From positions 372,001 to 436,000 of the forward strand of contig NZ_JAPEPW010000004.1 in the NCBI RefSeq assembly GCF_026339955.1: a stretch of DNA of 64,000 nt, written 5' to 3'. This document shows positions 17,535-26,714 of this stretch, one piece after another. The notes under the pieces are model-generated. The model worked only from the letters and a program-made list of their open reading frames with translations, was not told the DNA's origin and ran no database searches. Made by a program: the position numbers and the translations under genes. Position 1 is the stretch's first letter. Each line of letters starts with the position of its first letter. The stretch comes from Streptomyces sp. NBC_01549. GTDB lineage: Bacteria > Actinomycetota > Actinomycetes > Streptomycetales > Streptomycetaceae.

Positions 17535-19043
17535 ATGATGGGCAAGAGTCTTTATGACTATGTCGTGGTGGGAGCGGGGACAGCGGGATGCGTGATTGCC
17601 TCCCGGCTTTCGGAACGCCCCGGCGCGCGGGTGTTGCTGCTGGAGGCGGGAGCCCGGGACGCAACCGAGACGATGGCATCTCCATGGGGTTTCCTGGGGT
17701 TCGACCCGTCATCCCTCTGGCTGGGCGCCTCAACCGTGCAGACCGGTACAGGCAGGGTCGCTGACGTGCTGCGCGGAAAAGCGCTCGGCGGATCGTCGAG
17801 CATCAACGGCCTCTACCACCTGCGGGGGCACCGCTCCGGCTACGACGAATGGCCCGGCCTCGGTGCTCCGGGCTGGGGTTTCGACGATCTGCTGCCCTAT
17901 TTCCGCCGCAGCGAGAGCACTCGCAGCCGTGATGCCTCCGTGCGAGGCACGGACGGGCCGGTCGTGGTCGCCCCGGTCCCGGAACCCCATCCCCTGGCCA
18001 CGGCGGGCGTCGACGCCGCGGTGGAGGCTGGATTCGCACGCGCCGATGACATCGGCGGCGGCCTGGAGACCGGGTTCGGGTGGAGTGACATGAATCTGCC
18101 CGGCGGCGCCCGCCAGAGCGCGGCCGACGCCTACATCCGTCCGTTCCTCGACCGGCCGAACCTGGACGTCGTCACGGACGCGACCGTGCAGCGGCTGCGC
18201 ACCACCGCGGGCCGCTGCACCGGCGTCGAGTACACCATCGGTGGGGAGCACCTGTCCGTCGATGGCGCCGAGGTGGTACTGACCGCGGGGGCCATCGGTT
18301 CGGCACACCTCCTGATGCTGTCAGGGATCGGCCCGGCACAACACCTTGAGGAACACGGTATCGACGTCGTCGCCGACCTGCCGGGAGTGGGCTCCCATCT
18401 GCAGGACCATCCGATGGCGGGCGTGGTGTACGAGGCCATCCAGCCCGTACCGTTCGTTCCTGCCAACCCGCCCGCCGAAATGATGGGCCTGCTGTACAGC
18501 GACCCCGCCGCGGCCCGGCCGGACCTTCAGGTCTACATCGTCGCCGCACCGCTCCCGTCGGCATGGGGCCAGCCGCCGGCCAACGGCTACTCCATTGCTT
18601 TCTCCGCGATGGCTCCGCACAGCAGCGGCACCGTGCGCCTGACGGACGCCAATCCCGGCAGCGCTCCCGTCGTCGACCCCGGCTACCTGAGCGACGACCG
18701 TGATCTGGAGGTCATGCGCAAGGGCCTCGCCCTGGCACGCCGCATCGGGGAGGCCGACGCGTTCGCCGACTGGCGCAAGCAGGAAGCGGTGCCGGGCTCC
18801 GGTACGAGCGGCGAATCCGTGGACGAGTTCATCCGCAAGGCCACCGGCCCCTACTTCCACTTCACCGGCACCTGCCGCATGGGAACCGACGCCGATGCCG
18901 TCGTCGACCCTGCGAACCTTCGCGTACGCGGGATGGCCGGACTGCGGGTCGCCGATGCCTCGGTGATGCCGTCCATCCCCTCGGCCAACACCAACGCGAC
19001 CGTCTATGCCATCGCCGAACGGGCCGCAGAACTGCTCGACTGA
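17535..19043 (+). CDS. GMC-family FAD-dependent oxidoreductase
   Basis: A 502-residue flavoprotein of the glucose-methanol-choline family, closest in layout to choline or alcohol dehydrogenases. It has the ADP-binding motif YVVVGAGTAGCVIASRLSER at the N-terminus, the PROSITE-type segment GKALGGSSSINGLYHLRG at about 85 and LTAGAIGSAHLLMLSGIGP at about 250. At the C-terminus, HFTGTCRMG holds the likely catalytic His, and NTNATVYAIAERAAELL closes the FAD site. There is no signal peptide, so it is cytoplasmic. The first Met (17535 or 17538) follows CGGAGA. The substrate is not deducible. No partner dehydrogenase or transporter is adjacent; a terminator hairpin precedes it. Confidence 0.88.
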   Translation: MMGKSLYDYVVVGAGTAGCVIASRLSERPGARVLLLEAGARDATETMASPWGFLGFDPSSLWLGASTVQTGTGRVADVLRGKALGGSSSINGLYHLRGHRSGYDEWPGLGAPGWGFDDLLPYFRRSESTRSRDASVRGTDGPVVVAPVPEPHPLATAGVDAAVEAGFARADDIGGGLETGFGWSDMNLPGGARQSAADAYIRPFLDRPNLDVVTDATVQRLRTTAGRCTGVEYTIGGEHLSVDGAEVVLTAGAIGSAHLLMLSGIGPAQHLEEHGIDVVADLPGVGSHLQDHPMAGVVYEAIQPVPFVPANPPAEMMGLLYSDPAAARPDLQVYIVAAPLPSAWGQPPANGYSIAFSAMAPHSSGTVRLTDANPGSAPVVDPGYLSDDRDLEVMRKGLALARRIGEADAFADWRKQEAVPGSGTSGESVDEFIRKATGPYFHFTGTCRMGTDADAVVDPANLRVRGMAGLRVADASVMPSIPSANTNATVYAIAERAAELLD

Positions 19044-19049
19044 GCCTTC

Positions 19050-19300
19050 TTCAGCGCCCACGGCGCTTCCACAACGCGCTCATCCCCGACGCCTGGACCG
19101 CCGGCGGCTGGTCGGAGTCTCGACCAGCTGCCGGCAGCCTGCTTGCCGAACTCAAGGCGGCCGGCGAGCTCGACGGGTCCAGGGCCGGTGTGGACGGCCG
19201 CCACGTACACGCGAAAGAGGGGGAGCTGACGCCGGTACGTGGTCGGTCGGCCAGCGGAAGGCGGGCAGCAAACACCACCCAATGGTGAGCCACGGGGCGG
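19050..19300 (+). pseudogene. IS5-family transposase remnant
   Basis: Frames in this interval encode LLAELKAAGELDGSRAGVDG and HVHAKEGELTPV, then in another frame GQRKAGSKHHPMVSHGA, matching the DDE-domain beginning of a Streptomyces IS5-group transposase (WSRAVIDGSHVRA... type). Start, end and inverted repeats are missing. Confidence 0.55.
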
Positions 19301-19501
19301 TGGATCACCTCTCTGCTCGCCGGGAACCGCCGAGTTCCTAAAGACCGAGGGCCCCGCGGACACCGCCGGCGAGGTCACCCAGACCGCGCCCTCATCGACA
19401 ACATCCCACCGCGGTCACATGCCCAGGCCGCCCACAGCGCCGCCCTGCCTTGCTTGGAACACAAGTTGGCGGCATCCGCTGAAGTGCGGTCGTACCTTTG
19501 G

Positions 19502-20145
19502 TCACGCGCCTTCGGCCGGCCCGTGGCCCGGCAAGTGCCTGTTCGGCGAGAGCGAGGCTGCTCCGGTCGAGCGGGCGTACTCGGTGGGAGTCTGGCCGTA
19601 GTGCTTCTTGAAGGTCCGGGTGAAGTGGCTGCTGTCCGCGAACTGCCAGTGTGCGGCGAGTTCCGAGATACTCAGGCGACCTGACGGCGCGGTAAGGGCG
19701 AGCCGGGCCTCTTGCAGTCGCCGGTGGCGGATGTAGGTGGCCACCTGTTCTCCCACTGCGGCGAATGCCCGGTGCAGAGTACGGACGGAGACGTTGAGTT
19801 CACGCGCAAGCATCGCAGGAGAAAGTTCGGGATCAGCGAGCCGGCGGTCCGCGAGGTCCTTGGCTGCCTGGGTGAGCGCGGGAGCCAGCCGGGGTTCTAC
19901 GTCGTCGAACCGGCCCTTCGCCACCGCCTTGGCCAGCTCGATCAGGGCGCCGTGGGTGGCTTCCACACCGGCTGGGCCGAGGTCGGCCACAGTTGTGTGG
20001 ATCATGTCCGTGAAGGCCGTCAGCAGGCGTATCTCGGCCGAGTCCGCCGGCCCGGTGACGACCCGGTTCCCGAGCAGGGGTTTGAGCTCGCCGGGGGGCA
20101 GGACTAACGACGTGGTGCGCGGTAGCTGAAACCCCGGTCTGAGCA
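19502..20145 (-). pseudogene. AraC-family regulator, C-terminal half (separated by an IS)
   Basis: About 214 residues holding the whole AraC/XylS DNA-binding domain: first helix-turn-helix in LSPAMLARELNVSVRTLHRA and second in LSISELAAHWQFADSSHFTR, ending FKKHYGQTPTEYAR. The ligand-binding domain is absent because an IS5-family element (about 20138-21165) lies directly upstream; the matching N-terminal half continues at 21163-21590 on the same strand. The interrupted gene is almost certainly nonfunctional unless the IS is precisely excised. Confidence 0.8.
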
Positions 20146-21165
20146 TGCGAACGGCCGTGCGGGACGATCATGATTGTGACGTCAAGAGGGGCCCGCACGG
20201 CCTTGAGCCATCGTATCTGCACCGGGATCCCGCGCCGTCGCCTGGGCAAGCTGGTCGCGGAGTTGGCCGGGCCGTGGGTGGCCGGGCAGGAGTCCCAGCT
20301 GCGTGAACGCCGGGGCCATGACCGGCAGCGCGCCGCCGGAGCGGGTCCCGACCACCAACTCGTCTTCACCGACCGGGTCGTCGCCACCCTGGTCATCCTG
20401 CGCTTCCAGCTTCCGCATGCCGTCCTCGCCCTGTTCTACGAGGTGGACCGCTCCACGATCACCCGCGCGGTCCACGAGATCCGCCCCCTGCTCGCCGCCC
20501 GCGGCTTCGCCGTCCCTGGAAGTCCCGACCTGCGCCTTCGCACCCTGGCCGATGTCTTCGCCTACGCCGCCTCCCACGGAGTGGAACTGCGGATCGACGC
20601 CACCGAGGTCCGGGTCCGACGTCCACGGGCGAACAAGCCCGGACGCCGGGCATTCATCTCCGGGAAGATGCGGCAGAACACCAAGAAGGCCACCGTCGTC
20701 ACCGACGAGAAGGGCCGGACCCTGTGGGCGGGTGCCTTCCGGCCCGGCCGCCAGCACGACCAGACCGCGCTGAAGACCGAGGGCATCTGCGACCTGTTCG
20801 AGAGGTTCCCCCAGGTCAAGGCCAAGGTCGACGCCGGCTACCGGGGACTGGCCAAGCAGTTCCCCGCCCAGGTCCAAGCGCCGCCGCTGAAGCCGAAGAA
20901 GGATGCCCCGCCCGAGGACCTGGCGGCCTGGGAGGAAGCGCGCAAGCAGCAGTCCTCCGAGCGGATCTGCGTCGAGCACGCCAACGCCGAGCACAAGCAG
21001 TGGCGGCCCCTGCAACGCTGGATCGGACGCCGCGAGTACTTCGACCAGACCTACCAGGCCATCGCCGGCCTGGTCTCCGACCGCGCGGCCATGCGGTAAT
21101 CAACCACCAGCCAACCCGCCAGGCCAACACGGCCCGACCTCAATCGCGCACCCCGTCGTAAGAAC
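20138..21165 (+). mobile_element. IS5-family insertion sequence inside an araC-type gene
   Basis: A unit of about 1 kb between the two halves of one AraC gene. The ends carry an imperfect inverted repeat sharing GGCCGTG (20153-20159 and the complement at 21128-21134). The exact termini and target duplication could not be fixed by eye. A hairpin (GGCCGTGCGGG at 20153-20163 with CCCGCACGGCC at 20190-20200) overlaps the translation start of the transposase, a common way to limit transposase expression. Confidence 0.7.
20170..21099 (+). CDS. IS5-family transposase (HTH_Tnp_4/DDE_4 type)
   Basis: A 309-residue intact-looking transposase. An N-terminal HTH (VLALFYEVDRSTITRAVHEI) is followed by a DDE nuclease fold: first Asp in LRIDATEVRVRRPR, second in VDAGYRGLAKQFP, and the Glu likely within ICVEHANAEHKQWRPLQRW. 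It is complete relative to family members, so the element may be recently active. The start ATG lies inside a long hairpin. Confidence 0.88.
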   Translation: MIVTSRGARTALSHRICTGIPRRRLGKLVAELAGPWVAGQESQLRERRGHDRQRAAGAGPDHQLVFTDRVVATLVILRFQLPHAVLALFYEVDRSTITRAVHEIRPLLAARGFAVPGSPDLRLRTLADVFAYAASHGVELRIDATEVRVRRPRANKPGRRAFISGKMRQNTKKATVVTDEKGRTLWAGAFRPGRQHDQTALKTEGICDLFERFPQVKAKVDAGYRGLAKQFPAQVQAPPLKPKKDAPPEDLAAWEEARKQQSSERICVEHANAEHKQWRPLQRWIGRREYFDQTYQAIAGLVSDRAAMR

Positions 21166-21590
21166 TTCGCCGTGAGGTGCGCCGTCGTCTCGAAGGCCGT
21201 CAGGCGCCCGACGTGCCGGACGAGGAACTGCCCGGCCGATACCGTCTGCTCGCCGCAACCGGGCGGGCCGCCCAGAGTCCATGCGCCGCGCTGCACTACG
21301 TACATGGCCACCAGATCCTGATCGCCGCCCGGGGCGTCCGCGGTCCGGGTTGCCGACGCGGCGTGAAGATCGGCGATTGCCGCGCCGTGCACCTTGGCCA
21401 CGTTGCCCTTGACCCGGAAGTCACCGATCGTGTCCGGGCTGAAGGCCGGCAGTTGGAAGACATCGTCGCCGATCTGCGTCTCCCACCCGCGCCGGAAGGC
21501 ATCGAGTCCCCGCGGTGCGGCGTCCGGGGCGGTCGAGTCCACTGCGAGCACCCCGCGCGCGCCGTCGACCCCCGCTCCAGAGCTGTGCAT
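21163..21590 (-). pseudogene. AraC-family regulator, N-terminal half (separated by an IS)
   Basis: About 143 residues of the cupin-type ligand domain found upstream of AraC DNA-binding domains (AFRRGWETQIGDDVFQLPAF, DLVAMYVVQRGAWTLGG, VSAGQFLVRHVGRLTAFE). The frame runs into the right end of the IS at about 21163. Joined with 19502-20145 it would give a regulator of roughly 350 residues, near the family norm. There is no obvious target gene nearby. Confidence 0.75.
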
Positions 21591-21813
21591 GACTCTCTGA
21601 TCCCCTCACCGTCATTGCTTCAACGCCATCCTGTGGTGCTCGTGTTCCGCAGGACGTCGCCATGGCTCATGTGGGCACTGTGCCAATCTTCCTACAGACG
21701 GCCCGCATAGCAACGGTCGAGGGGCAGAGCTGATGCGTTCTGATTCGGCGAGATGAGCTGATCGCCTGCGTACGCGCCGCCGTGGTCGGTTCGCCCAGTT
21801 CGGCAACGAGAGA

Positions 21814-21868
21814 CGCGACCCCTGATGATCAAGCTTCTCGAAGCCTTTGATCACGAACAGGGGTCGCG
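21814..21868. repeat. Long hairpin at the start of the ISAs1 element
   Basis: CGCGACCCCTG (21814-21824) and CAGGGGTCGCG (21858-21868) are perfect complements around a 33-base loop containing the smaller inverted repeat GCTTCTCGAAGC. It lies at the start of the ISAs1 transposase frame and may be the element's terminal structure. Confidence 0.55.
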
Positions 21869-22390
21869 TTCGCGTGCCATCCTCCCCAATCGGTGTCCTG
21901 CAACGGCACTGCGCGGACACCGATTCCACCTGCCCGGAACCGTCACAGCTCACCTGCCTGGCGGACGTGTTGGGCCGGATACCCGATCCCCGCCGGGTCC
22001 GGGGCCGCCGCTACCGCCTGGGCTCCCTGCTCGCGCTGTGCATGGTCGCCGTCCTCGGCGGAGCCACGTCCCTGGCGGCCATCGCCCGCTTCGCCGCCGA
22101 TACCGACTCCCACCTGTGCGAACAACTCGGACTGGCCTCCAGCACGTCGAACGCCTCCACGCTGGGACGACTTCTGGCCCGCTTGGACGGCGACGCCCTG
22201 GACGACGCCGTGGGCGCCTGGCTCGCCCGGTACGCCGCCGACCCGGTCGACGAACCCGGTGACACCCTGGTCGGTCTGGCCGTCGCCGGCAAGACCGTGC
22301 GAGGATCCCGCACCGACGGCGCAGCCGTCCACCCGCTCGCCGCCGCACTCCACGCCTGTCAGACCGTGATCGCCCAGCGCCAGATCGCCG
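21847..22390 (+). pseudogene. ISAs1-family transposase, 5' fragment
   Basis: The frame encodes the N-terminal domain of ISAs1 transposases (LADVLGRIPDPRRVRGRRYR, LGSLLALCMVAVLGGATSL, then VGLAVAGKTVRGSRTDGA). Family members are about 350-400 residues; this one stops matching after HACQTVIAQRQIA, near 22390. Only about 180 residues of family sequence remain. Confidence 0.75.
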
Positions 22391-22457
22391 CGAACGCGGG
22401 GACTCACGGTCCAACGCCGACATCAACACGTCACACCCCCCTGCCATGCTGTGCGCC

Positions 22458-23114
22458 ATGACAGCAGCCAAGGACTCGCCCGCTTCCGCCACTCCAGCGG
22501 CCACCATGGACGCCCTGTTATGGCGGTGGGTGGATCACGTTAATCGGAACGGTGAGAAGGGAATGACGCGGCCGGAATGGTTCGCGCGCGTCGGAGAGTT
22601 GGAACTGGCGAAGGAGGTCACGTGGTACGGGATGGCGACCGCCGGTCGATGGGTTCACGGCGGCCTGCTCTCTGGCCCCAGCAAGGCTCCCGTGTACGCG
22701 GGCTTCTACTGGTCTCAGGTGGGCGACGAACCGAGGGTGGCCCGGGTCAGCATGGTCGTCCTGCCGCTGGCGGATCCCGCCCGGATCGTCGCGGCCGACT
22801 GGAACGACGGGTACGGCGGCTACGAACCGTCGGCGCTGGACGGATACGCCGTCCTGTGCGGCAATCCGTTCGATCCGCTGCACGTCGGCGGCCGCGATGC
22901 CGAGGCCGATCTCCGCGAGGTCAAGCGGATCATCGCGGCCGGCGACGGCCAGGGCCGCCGGGTCAACTACGCCGAGATCGTCACCGATCCGGACCGCGGT
23001 GGCAACGCCCTGTTCTTCCCGGTCAATGAGGAGGAACGAGACGGCTACGAGGCACTGGAGGAGGACGGAACGGTCGTCTGCCTCGCCTTCATCGCCTACG
23101 ACTTCGCCTACTAG
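22458..23114 (+). CDS. Hypothetical protein, acidic, 218 residues
   Basis: No family recognised. The protein has an N-terminal amphipathic helix (MDALLWRWVDHVNRNGEKG), a central mixed alpha/beta part (KAPVYAGFYWSQVGDEPRVA), and an acidic C-terminus ending CLAFIAYDFAY. Codon usage is typical of the region, and it looks intact from ATG 22458 (ATG 22506 is an alternative) to the stop. It lies between truncated IS elements, so it may be accessory cargo. Small acidic proteins of this kind are sometimes immunity proteins, but nothing in the sequence proves that. Confidence 0.55.
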   Translation: MTAAKDSPASATPAATMDALLWRWVDHVNRNGEKGMTRPEWFARVGELELAKEVTWYGMATAGRWVHGGLLSGPSKAPVYAGFYWSQVGDEPRVARVSMVVLPLADPARIVAADWNDGYGGYEPSALDGYAVLCGNPFDPLHVGGRDAEADLREVKRIIAAGDGQGRRVNYAEIVTDPDRGGNALFFPVNEEERDGYEALEEDGTVVCLAFIAYDFAY

Positions 23115-23142
23115 GCCGTGTATCGAAAGTGGATCACGAGGC

Positions 23143-23424
23143 ATGAATGATCATGGTTCATGGGGCGGGGAGATCTCGGACGAACAGTGGGTGGTGTTGG
23201 AGCCGTTGCTGCCGAAGGGGACGAAGGCGGGGCGACCACCCATCTGGTCCCGGCGGCAGTTGATCGACGGCATACGGTTCCGGGTCCGAACGGGCGTCCC
23301 GTGGCGGGACGTGCCCGCCGAGTACGGGCCGTGGGGCCGGATCTACGACCTGTTCCGCCGATGGCAGCGGAACGGCACCTGGCACAGGGTCTTCAGCCGA
23401 CTCCAGTCCCTGACCGATGCGAAG
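23143..23424 (+). pseudogene. IS5-family transposase, N-terminal fragment
   Basis: Encodes MNDHGSWGGEISDEQWVVLE, PLLPKGTKAGRPPIW and GVPWRDVPAEYGPWGRIYDL, the DUF4096-type N-terminus of IS5-group transposases. The match ends at SLTDAKGAI, after which unrelated sequence follows. A C-terminal fragment of a similar transposase occurs at 33249-33560, so the two could derive from related copies. Confidence 0.7.
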
Positions 23425-23521
23425 GGTGCGATAACGCATTCGGGCCTTCATCCAACAGCACCTGCGCGACCCGCAACTGACCCCGCGCACCATCGCTGCC
23501 ACGCACCACATCTCCACTGGC
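23424..23521 (+). pseudogene. AraC-type regulator remnant, first HTH only
   Basis: About 30 codons (IRAFIQQHLRDPQLTPRTIA, then ATHHISTGY) match the first helix-turn-helix of AraC-family DNA-binding domains and end in a stop where the family continues with a Leu-His-Arg-Leu-Phe segment. It directly abuts the IS5 fragment. Confidence 0.5.
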
Positions 23522-23689
23522 TACTGAACTTGAACTCGTGATGTCGGGTGTTGTCAGGGCCGACCGCGCGCTGCCCCGTGACCGAGAACGGGGCCTGCTG
23601 CTGGATCCGACGGACCGTGCGGCTACTCTCAGCCCACCGCGGCCTCGGCCGTGGCCAAGCCAACGCTTCGGTCTGTGAGGAGCACTCCG

Positions 23690-24583
23690 ATGGCTCGCAC
23701 CACCCCGCCACGTCCGCTCGATGTCGAGACGCTGTTCCCTGAGGTGGCCAGCTATCGGAAGACGGCCGTTCGCCTGCATCCGCGCCTCGGCGATCCGAGC
23801 GCGTGGGAAAGCTCGCTCGGCGGACCCGTGCTCTGGCCGCTCTCGGAGCCCTGGCCCCACTGCGAGGACGACCACCCGCGCACGGCGTTCTCCCCTCCCG
23901 CCCAGGGACCGATCCCGCTCGTCCCGGTCCTCCAGCTCTTCGCGGCCGACGTGCCTGACCTGGCCTTCCCCAGCGCCACCGATCTGCTGCAGGTGCTGTG
24001 GTGCCCCTTCGATCACGAGGACGGTTACGTTCCCCGCCCCGAGATCTATTGGCGAGACGGCTCCCTGAGCGACCTGCAGCCGGCCAACCGACCCCGCCCG
24101 ACCGGCGCTGACAACGACTACCTTCCGGACCCGTGCGTCCTGCACCCTGAGCGTGTCACCGACTACCCTAACTGGGACCTCCCGGACGAGGTCGCCGACG
24201 CGCTCGAAGCCAGGTTCGAACAGCTGGAGGAGGAAACCGGCTGGTCTTACTGGTCCCACCTCTCCGTGTCGGACGGCGTCAAGGCCGGCGGGTATCCGAC
24301 GTGGACGCAGGAGCCCAACTGGCCGACGTGCCCGACATGCCGTGTGCGCATGGAGCATCTCCTGACGATCAGCAGCAACGAGTTCGATGGCGAGAGTTGG
24401 CGCACGTGGCTGCCCATCGAGGACACCCCGGCCATGGGAACCATCTGGGACCTTCCATACGAACAACGCACCGAGATCCAATGCCCCCCTGGGCTCATGC
24501 TCGGCGACATGGGCGGCATCTACCTGTTCGAATGCACCAGCTGCTCCGACAGGCCCTTCGCCTACCGCTCAGATTGTTCCTGA
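23690..24583 (+). CDS. DUF1963-like (YwqG-type) protein
   Basis: A 297-residue soluble protein of the YwqG/DUF1963 kind, often annotated as a cytoplasmic protein of unknown function. Features include the N-terminal GGPVLWPLSEPWPHCEDD, VLQLFAADVPDLAFP, a central acidic segment, and two Cys pairs (CPTCRV and CTSC) that could bind zinc. The start at ATG 23690 has GAGGAG seven bases upstream; the frame is open further 5'. The C-terminus (MLGDMGGIYLFECTSC) matches the family layout. It looks intact although it lies between IS fragments. In some genomes this family is linked to contact-dependent toxin or immunity loci; that link is not shown here. Confidence 0.7.
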   Translation: MARTTPPRPLDVETLFPEVASYRKTAVRLHPRLGDPSAWESSLGGPVLWPLSEPWPHCEDDHPRTAFSPPAQGPIPLVPVLQLFAADVPDLAFPSATDLLQVLWCPFDHEDGYVPRPEIYWRDGSLSDLQPANRPRPTGADNDYLPDPCVLHPERVTDYPNWDLPDEVADALEARFEQLEEETGWSYWSHLSVSDGVKAGGYPTWTQEPNWPTCPTCRVRMEHLLTISSNEFDGESWRTWLPIEDTPAMGTIWDLPYEQRTEIQCPPGLMLGDMGGIYLFECTSCSDRPFAYRSDCS

Positions 24584-24599
24584 CTGCGCGCTGCTTCGA

Positions 24600-24860
24600 T
24601 CAAAGGGCCAAACTGGTGCCCGCGAGGCAGCCGTCGATCACTTCGGGGCGGTACTGCGGCATCTTGAGCTTGCGCTTCACGGCCCGGGTGATCTGACCGA
24701 GGTCGGCCGCGGCGAGATTGCCGATGTCGCGCTTGACCAGCGAACACACGCCTTCGTGCGGGTTGAGGTCCGGGGCATAGGTGGGCAGCTGGAACACGGT
24801 GAGCCACTCGGCGTTCGCGCCGATCAGGGCCCGCGATGTACCCAGGCCCGATGTCGGCGC
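24600..24860 (-). pseudogene. IS630-family transposase, C-terminal fragment
   Basis: Encodes WLTVFQLPTYAPDLNPHEGV followed by a helical tail (LGQITRAVKRKLKMPQYRP), the DDE_3 C-terminus with the catalytic Glu in DLNPHE. The upstream catalytic Asp region is missing and the sequence before about 24860 is unrelated. Confidence 0.75.
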
Positions 24861-25133
24861 CGCGCAGTAGCCGCTGCTCGACGTCGCGCGGGTCGGGTGC
24901 GTAGGGTCCCGGGGCAAGGTGGAACGCGGCCTGGACTCGGTGTTGTTCCGGGCTCTGCACATGTTGGCGGCCCTGCCGGGACTTGTCGGTCGGGGTTCGG
25001 CATTTCTCGCAGGGGCGGGTACTGCGGCAGCGGGCGATGAATGCCCCCGGGAAAGGATGCGGGTCAGGAGGTCAAGCCGCCGCCCGCCTGGATTCGTTCC
25101 CGCTTCGGGGCGCGTCGCCTTCCGGCGGTCCTG
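24861..25133. other. No feature recognised
   Basis: Short frames only. The sequence connects the IS630 fragment to the TetR remnant and shows no domain or RNA signal. Confidence 0.35.
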
Positions 25134-25571
25134 TCACCGATCCGTCGTCAACGACGCCGGGGGCGAGCACAGTTCGGCGATCACCTCAGCGCCCGACGGT
25201 GCGTGATCGGGATCCACCAGCCACTGCAGCATCAAGCCGCCGAGCAGAGCGAGCGGCACCGAGCCGCCGAGCCCCTCCCGCGCCCTGCGCTGGCCTTCGG
25301 CGAGGTGTTCGCGCACCGCCGCCGACCGTTCGGCCTGCACCACGGCCTCCAGTTGGGCCACCCACAACGCCCGATGCGTGGTGAAGCTGTCGATCAGCGC
25401 CTGCCAGCGCTCCTCCGCGCTTCCTGCCGGGGCATGGCGGGTCAGTTCCTCGTCGAGCTCGTCCACGGCTTCCACCAGCGCCTGCGTGAGCAGCGCGTCC
25501 CGGGAGCCGAAGTGGTAGCCGATGGCGGCGTGACTGACCCCGGCGGCCGCGGCGATGTCCCGCACGGTGGT
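25134..25571 (-). pseudogene. TetR-family regulator lacking its N-terminal helix
   Basis: The frame begins within the HTH (VRDIAAAAGVSHAAIGYHFG, then SRDALLTQALVEAVDEL) and continues with a normal ligand domain to ELCSPPASLTTDR. Upstream in the same frame, DGTPLHRGWARTTVRD is readable but a stop interrupts it, and the first TetR helix is absent. The GTG at about 25571 is an unlikely functional start. The protein is probably inactive for DNA binding. Confidence 0.65.
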
Positions 25572-26096
25572 GCGGGCCCAGCCGCGGTGAAGGGGTGTCC
25601 CGTCTCGGCCGATCTGGTCCCTGTCTCAGGTGAACGGGGCCGATCCGCAGGCCGTCCGAGGTGAACTGGTGCGGGCAAAAGGGCAGTCTGCGCACGGGAC
25701 GGCAGAATGGGCGCATGGGATGGATCGATGCGCCGAGTGCTTCCGATGACGCCCCGGCCGGTCGATCGCCCTGGGGTGGTGTTCTAGGCGTTCGCGTCGG
25801 GTGACTGTCCCGGGGTGGAGCGGATCTGCCCGGTCCGGCGGGATGTCACGGCGCGTGCGGAAGCGATCGGCAAGGGAAGCGGTCGACGAGGTTCATGTGT
25901 CGGTGCGGGCCTGGCCGTGGTCGGCGTGGCGGGCGCTGAGGGCCGGAGTTGCCTTCGCCTTGCGTGCGGCGTTCGTCTCCATGCGGGTGCGGACCGCCGT
26001 GGGGCGCGCGATCCGGGAACCTGGTCGGCCGGGGGTGCGGCCGTGTTGCTGTGTGGGCAGGCGCCGGCGTTCCGGAGTGGGGCGGCTCGGGCCGCG
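25572..26096. other. Non-coding stretch
   Basis: GC-rich with several shadow frames on both strands. No start, domain or repeat could be supported. It separates the TetR relic from the secreted repeat protein. Confidence 0.35.
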
Positions 26097-26480
26097 TCAG
26101 CTGTGGTTCAGGGACCACACGACCTGGTCCTCGTACCAGCGGGCGGCGCTGACACCGTGCCACGAGGCCGCTTCGTCGACCTGGTCCTGGTACCAGCGGG
26201 CGGCGCTGACGCCGCGCCACGAGGCCGCCTCGCCCTCGTGGTCCGCAGCCCGTACGTAGCGCACAGTGTCCTGCCCACGGTGGTCGTCGCGGCGGTCGTC
26301 GTCCGTGTGGCGGCCGACTTGCTCGCTGCTGGTCGCGGAGGTGGCGGACACGTACTGCGTGTGTTGCACGGGCACCGAAGTCGTGGCTGCCGACGCCGAG
26401 CCGCCGGCTCCGAGAAGAGCTCCGCCGGCCAGTGCCGTGGAGGCGAGTGCGATCGAGACGCGCTTGGTCATGCTGTTCAT
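26097..26480 (-). CDS. Small secreted protein with two tandem 19-residue repeats
   Basis: A 127-residue preprotein. Residues 1-32 form a Sec signal peptide (KRVSIALASTALAGGALLGA, then GGSASA as the likely cleavage site). The mature part is Asp/His/Arg-rich (GRHTDDDRRDDHRGQD) and ends in two near-identical repeats, EAASWRGVSAARWYQDQVD and EAASWHGVSAARWYEDQVV, differing at three or four positions. AAGGGA precedes ATG 26480. It is divergent from a TetR gene whose upstream region holds three repeated palindromes, so expression may be controlled by that TetR. No family was recognised; the Trp/Tyr-rich repeats might bind carbohydrate, cell wall or metal, but this is speculative. Confidence 0.7.
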   Translation of the reverse strand: MNSMTKRVSIALASTALAGGALLGAGGSASAATTSVPVQHTQYVSATSATSSEQVGRHTDDDRRDDHRGQDTVRYVRAADHEGEAASWRGVSAARWYQDQVDEAASWHGVSAARWYEDQVVWSLNHS

Positions 26481-26591
26481 GGTCATTTCCCTTGCGAGAC
26501 TGCCGCGGTTTCGCCGAACTGGCGGCCGCCGCTTCTATGTGAACCGAGATCCGGAAATCCCGGGTCAGTCGGCTTGCCGCAAGGTCATCCG

Positions 26592-26604
26592 GAGGGGTGC
26601 CTCA
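26592..26604. promoter_or_regulatory. Operator-like repeat 1 (GAGGGGTGCCTCA)
   Basis: First of three near-identical 13-mers in the divergent promoter region. Each has GAGG and CCTC arms around a 4-base centre, and each is followed by CGTT or TGTT. Confidence 0.55.
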
Positions 26605-26627
26605 CGTTCGGCTCTGCCACCATACCC

Positions 26628-26640
26628 GAGGGGTGCCTCA
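26628..26640. promoter_or_regulatory. Operator-like repeat 2 (GAGGGGTGCCTCA)
   Basis: Identical to repeat 1 over all 13 bases, 36 bp downstream of it in the same orientation, followed by TGTT. Confidence 0.55.
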
Positions 26641-26714
26641 TGTTTGCGGTGAGGCTCATCACAGCACGTCAGAGGGGCGAGATTGCGATCGGAAACATGA
26701 CAACAACCTAATTC

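Noticed and set aside
25801..26259. A 152-codon plus-strand frame with repeated residues (YQRAALTPCHEAAS)
   Set aside because: The apparent repeats are the complement of the tandem repeats in the minus-strand secreted-protein gene, which has a signal peptide and ribosome site.
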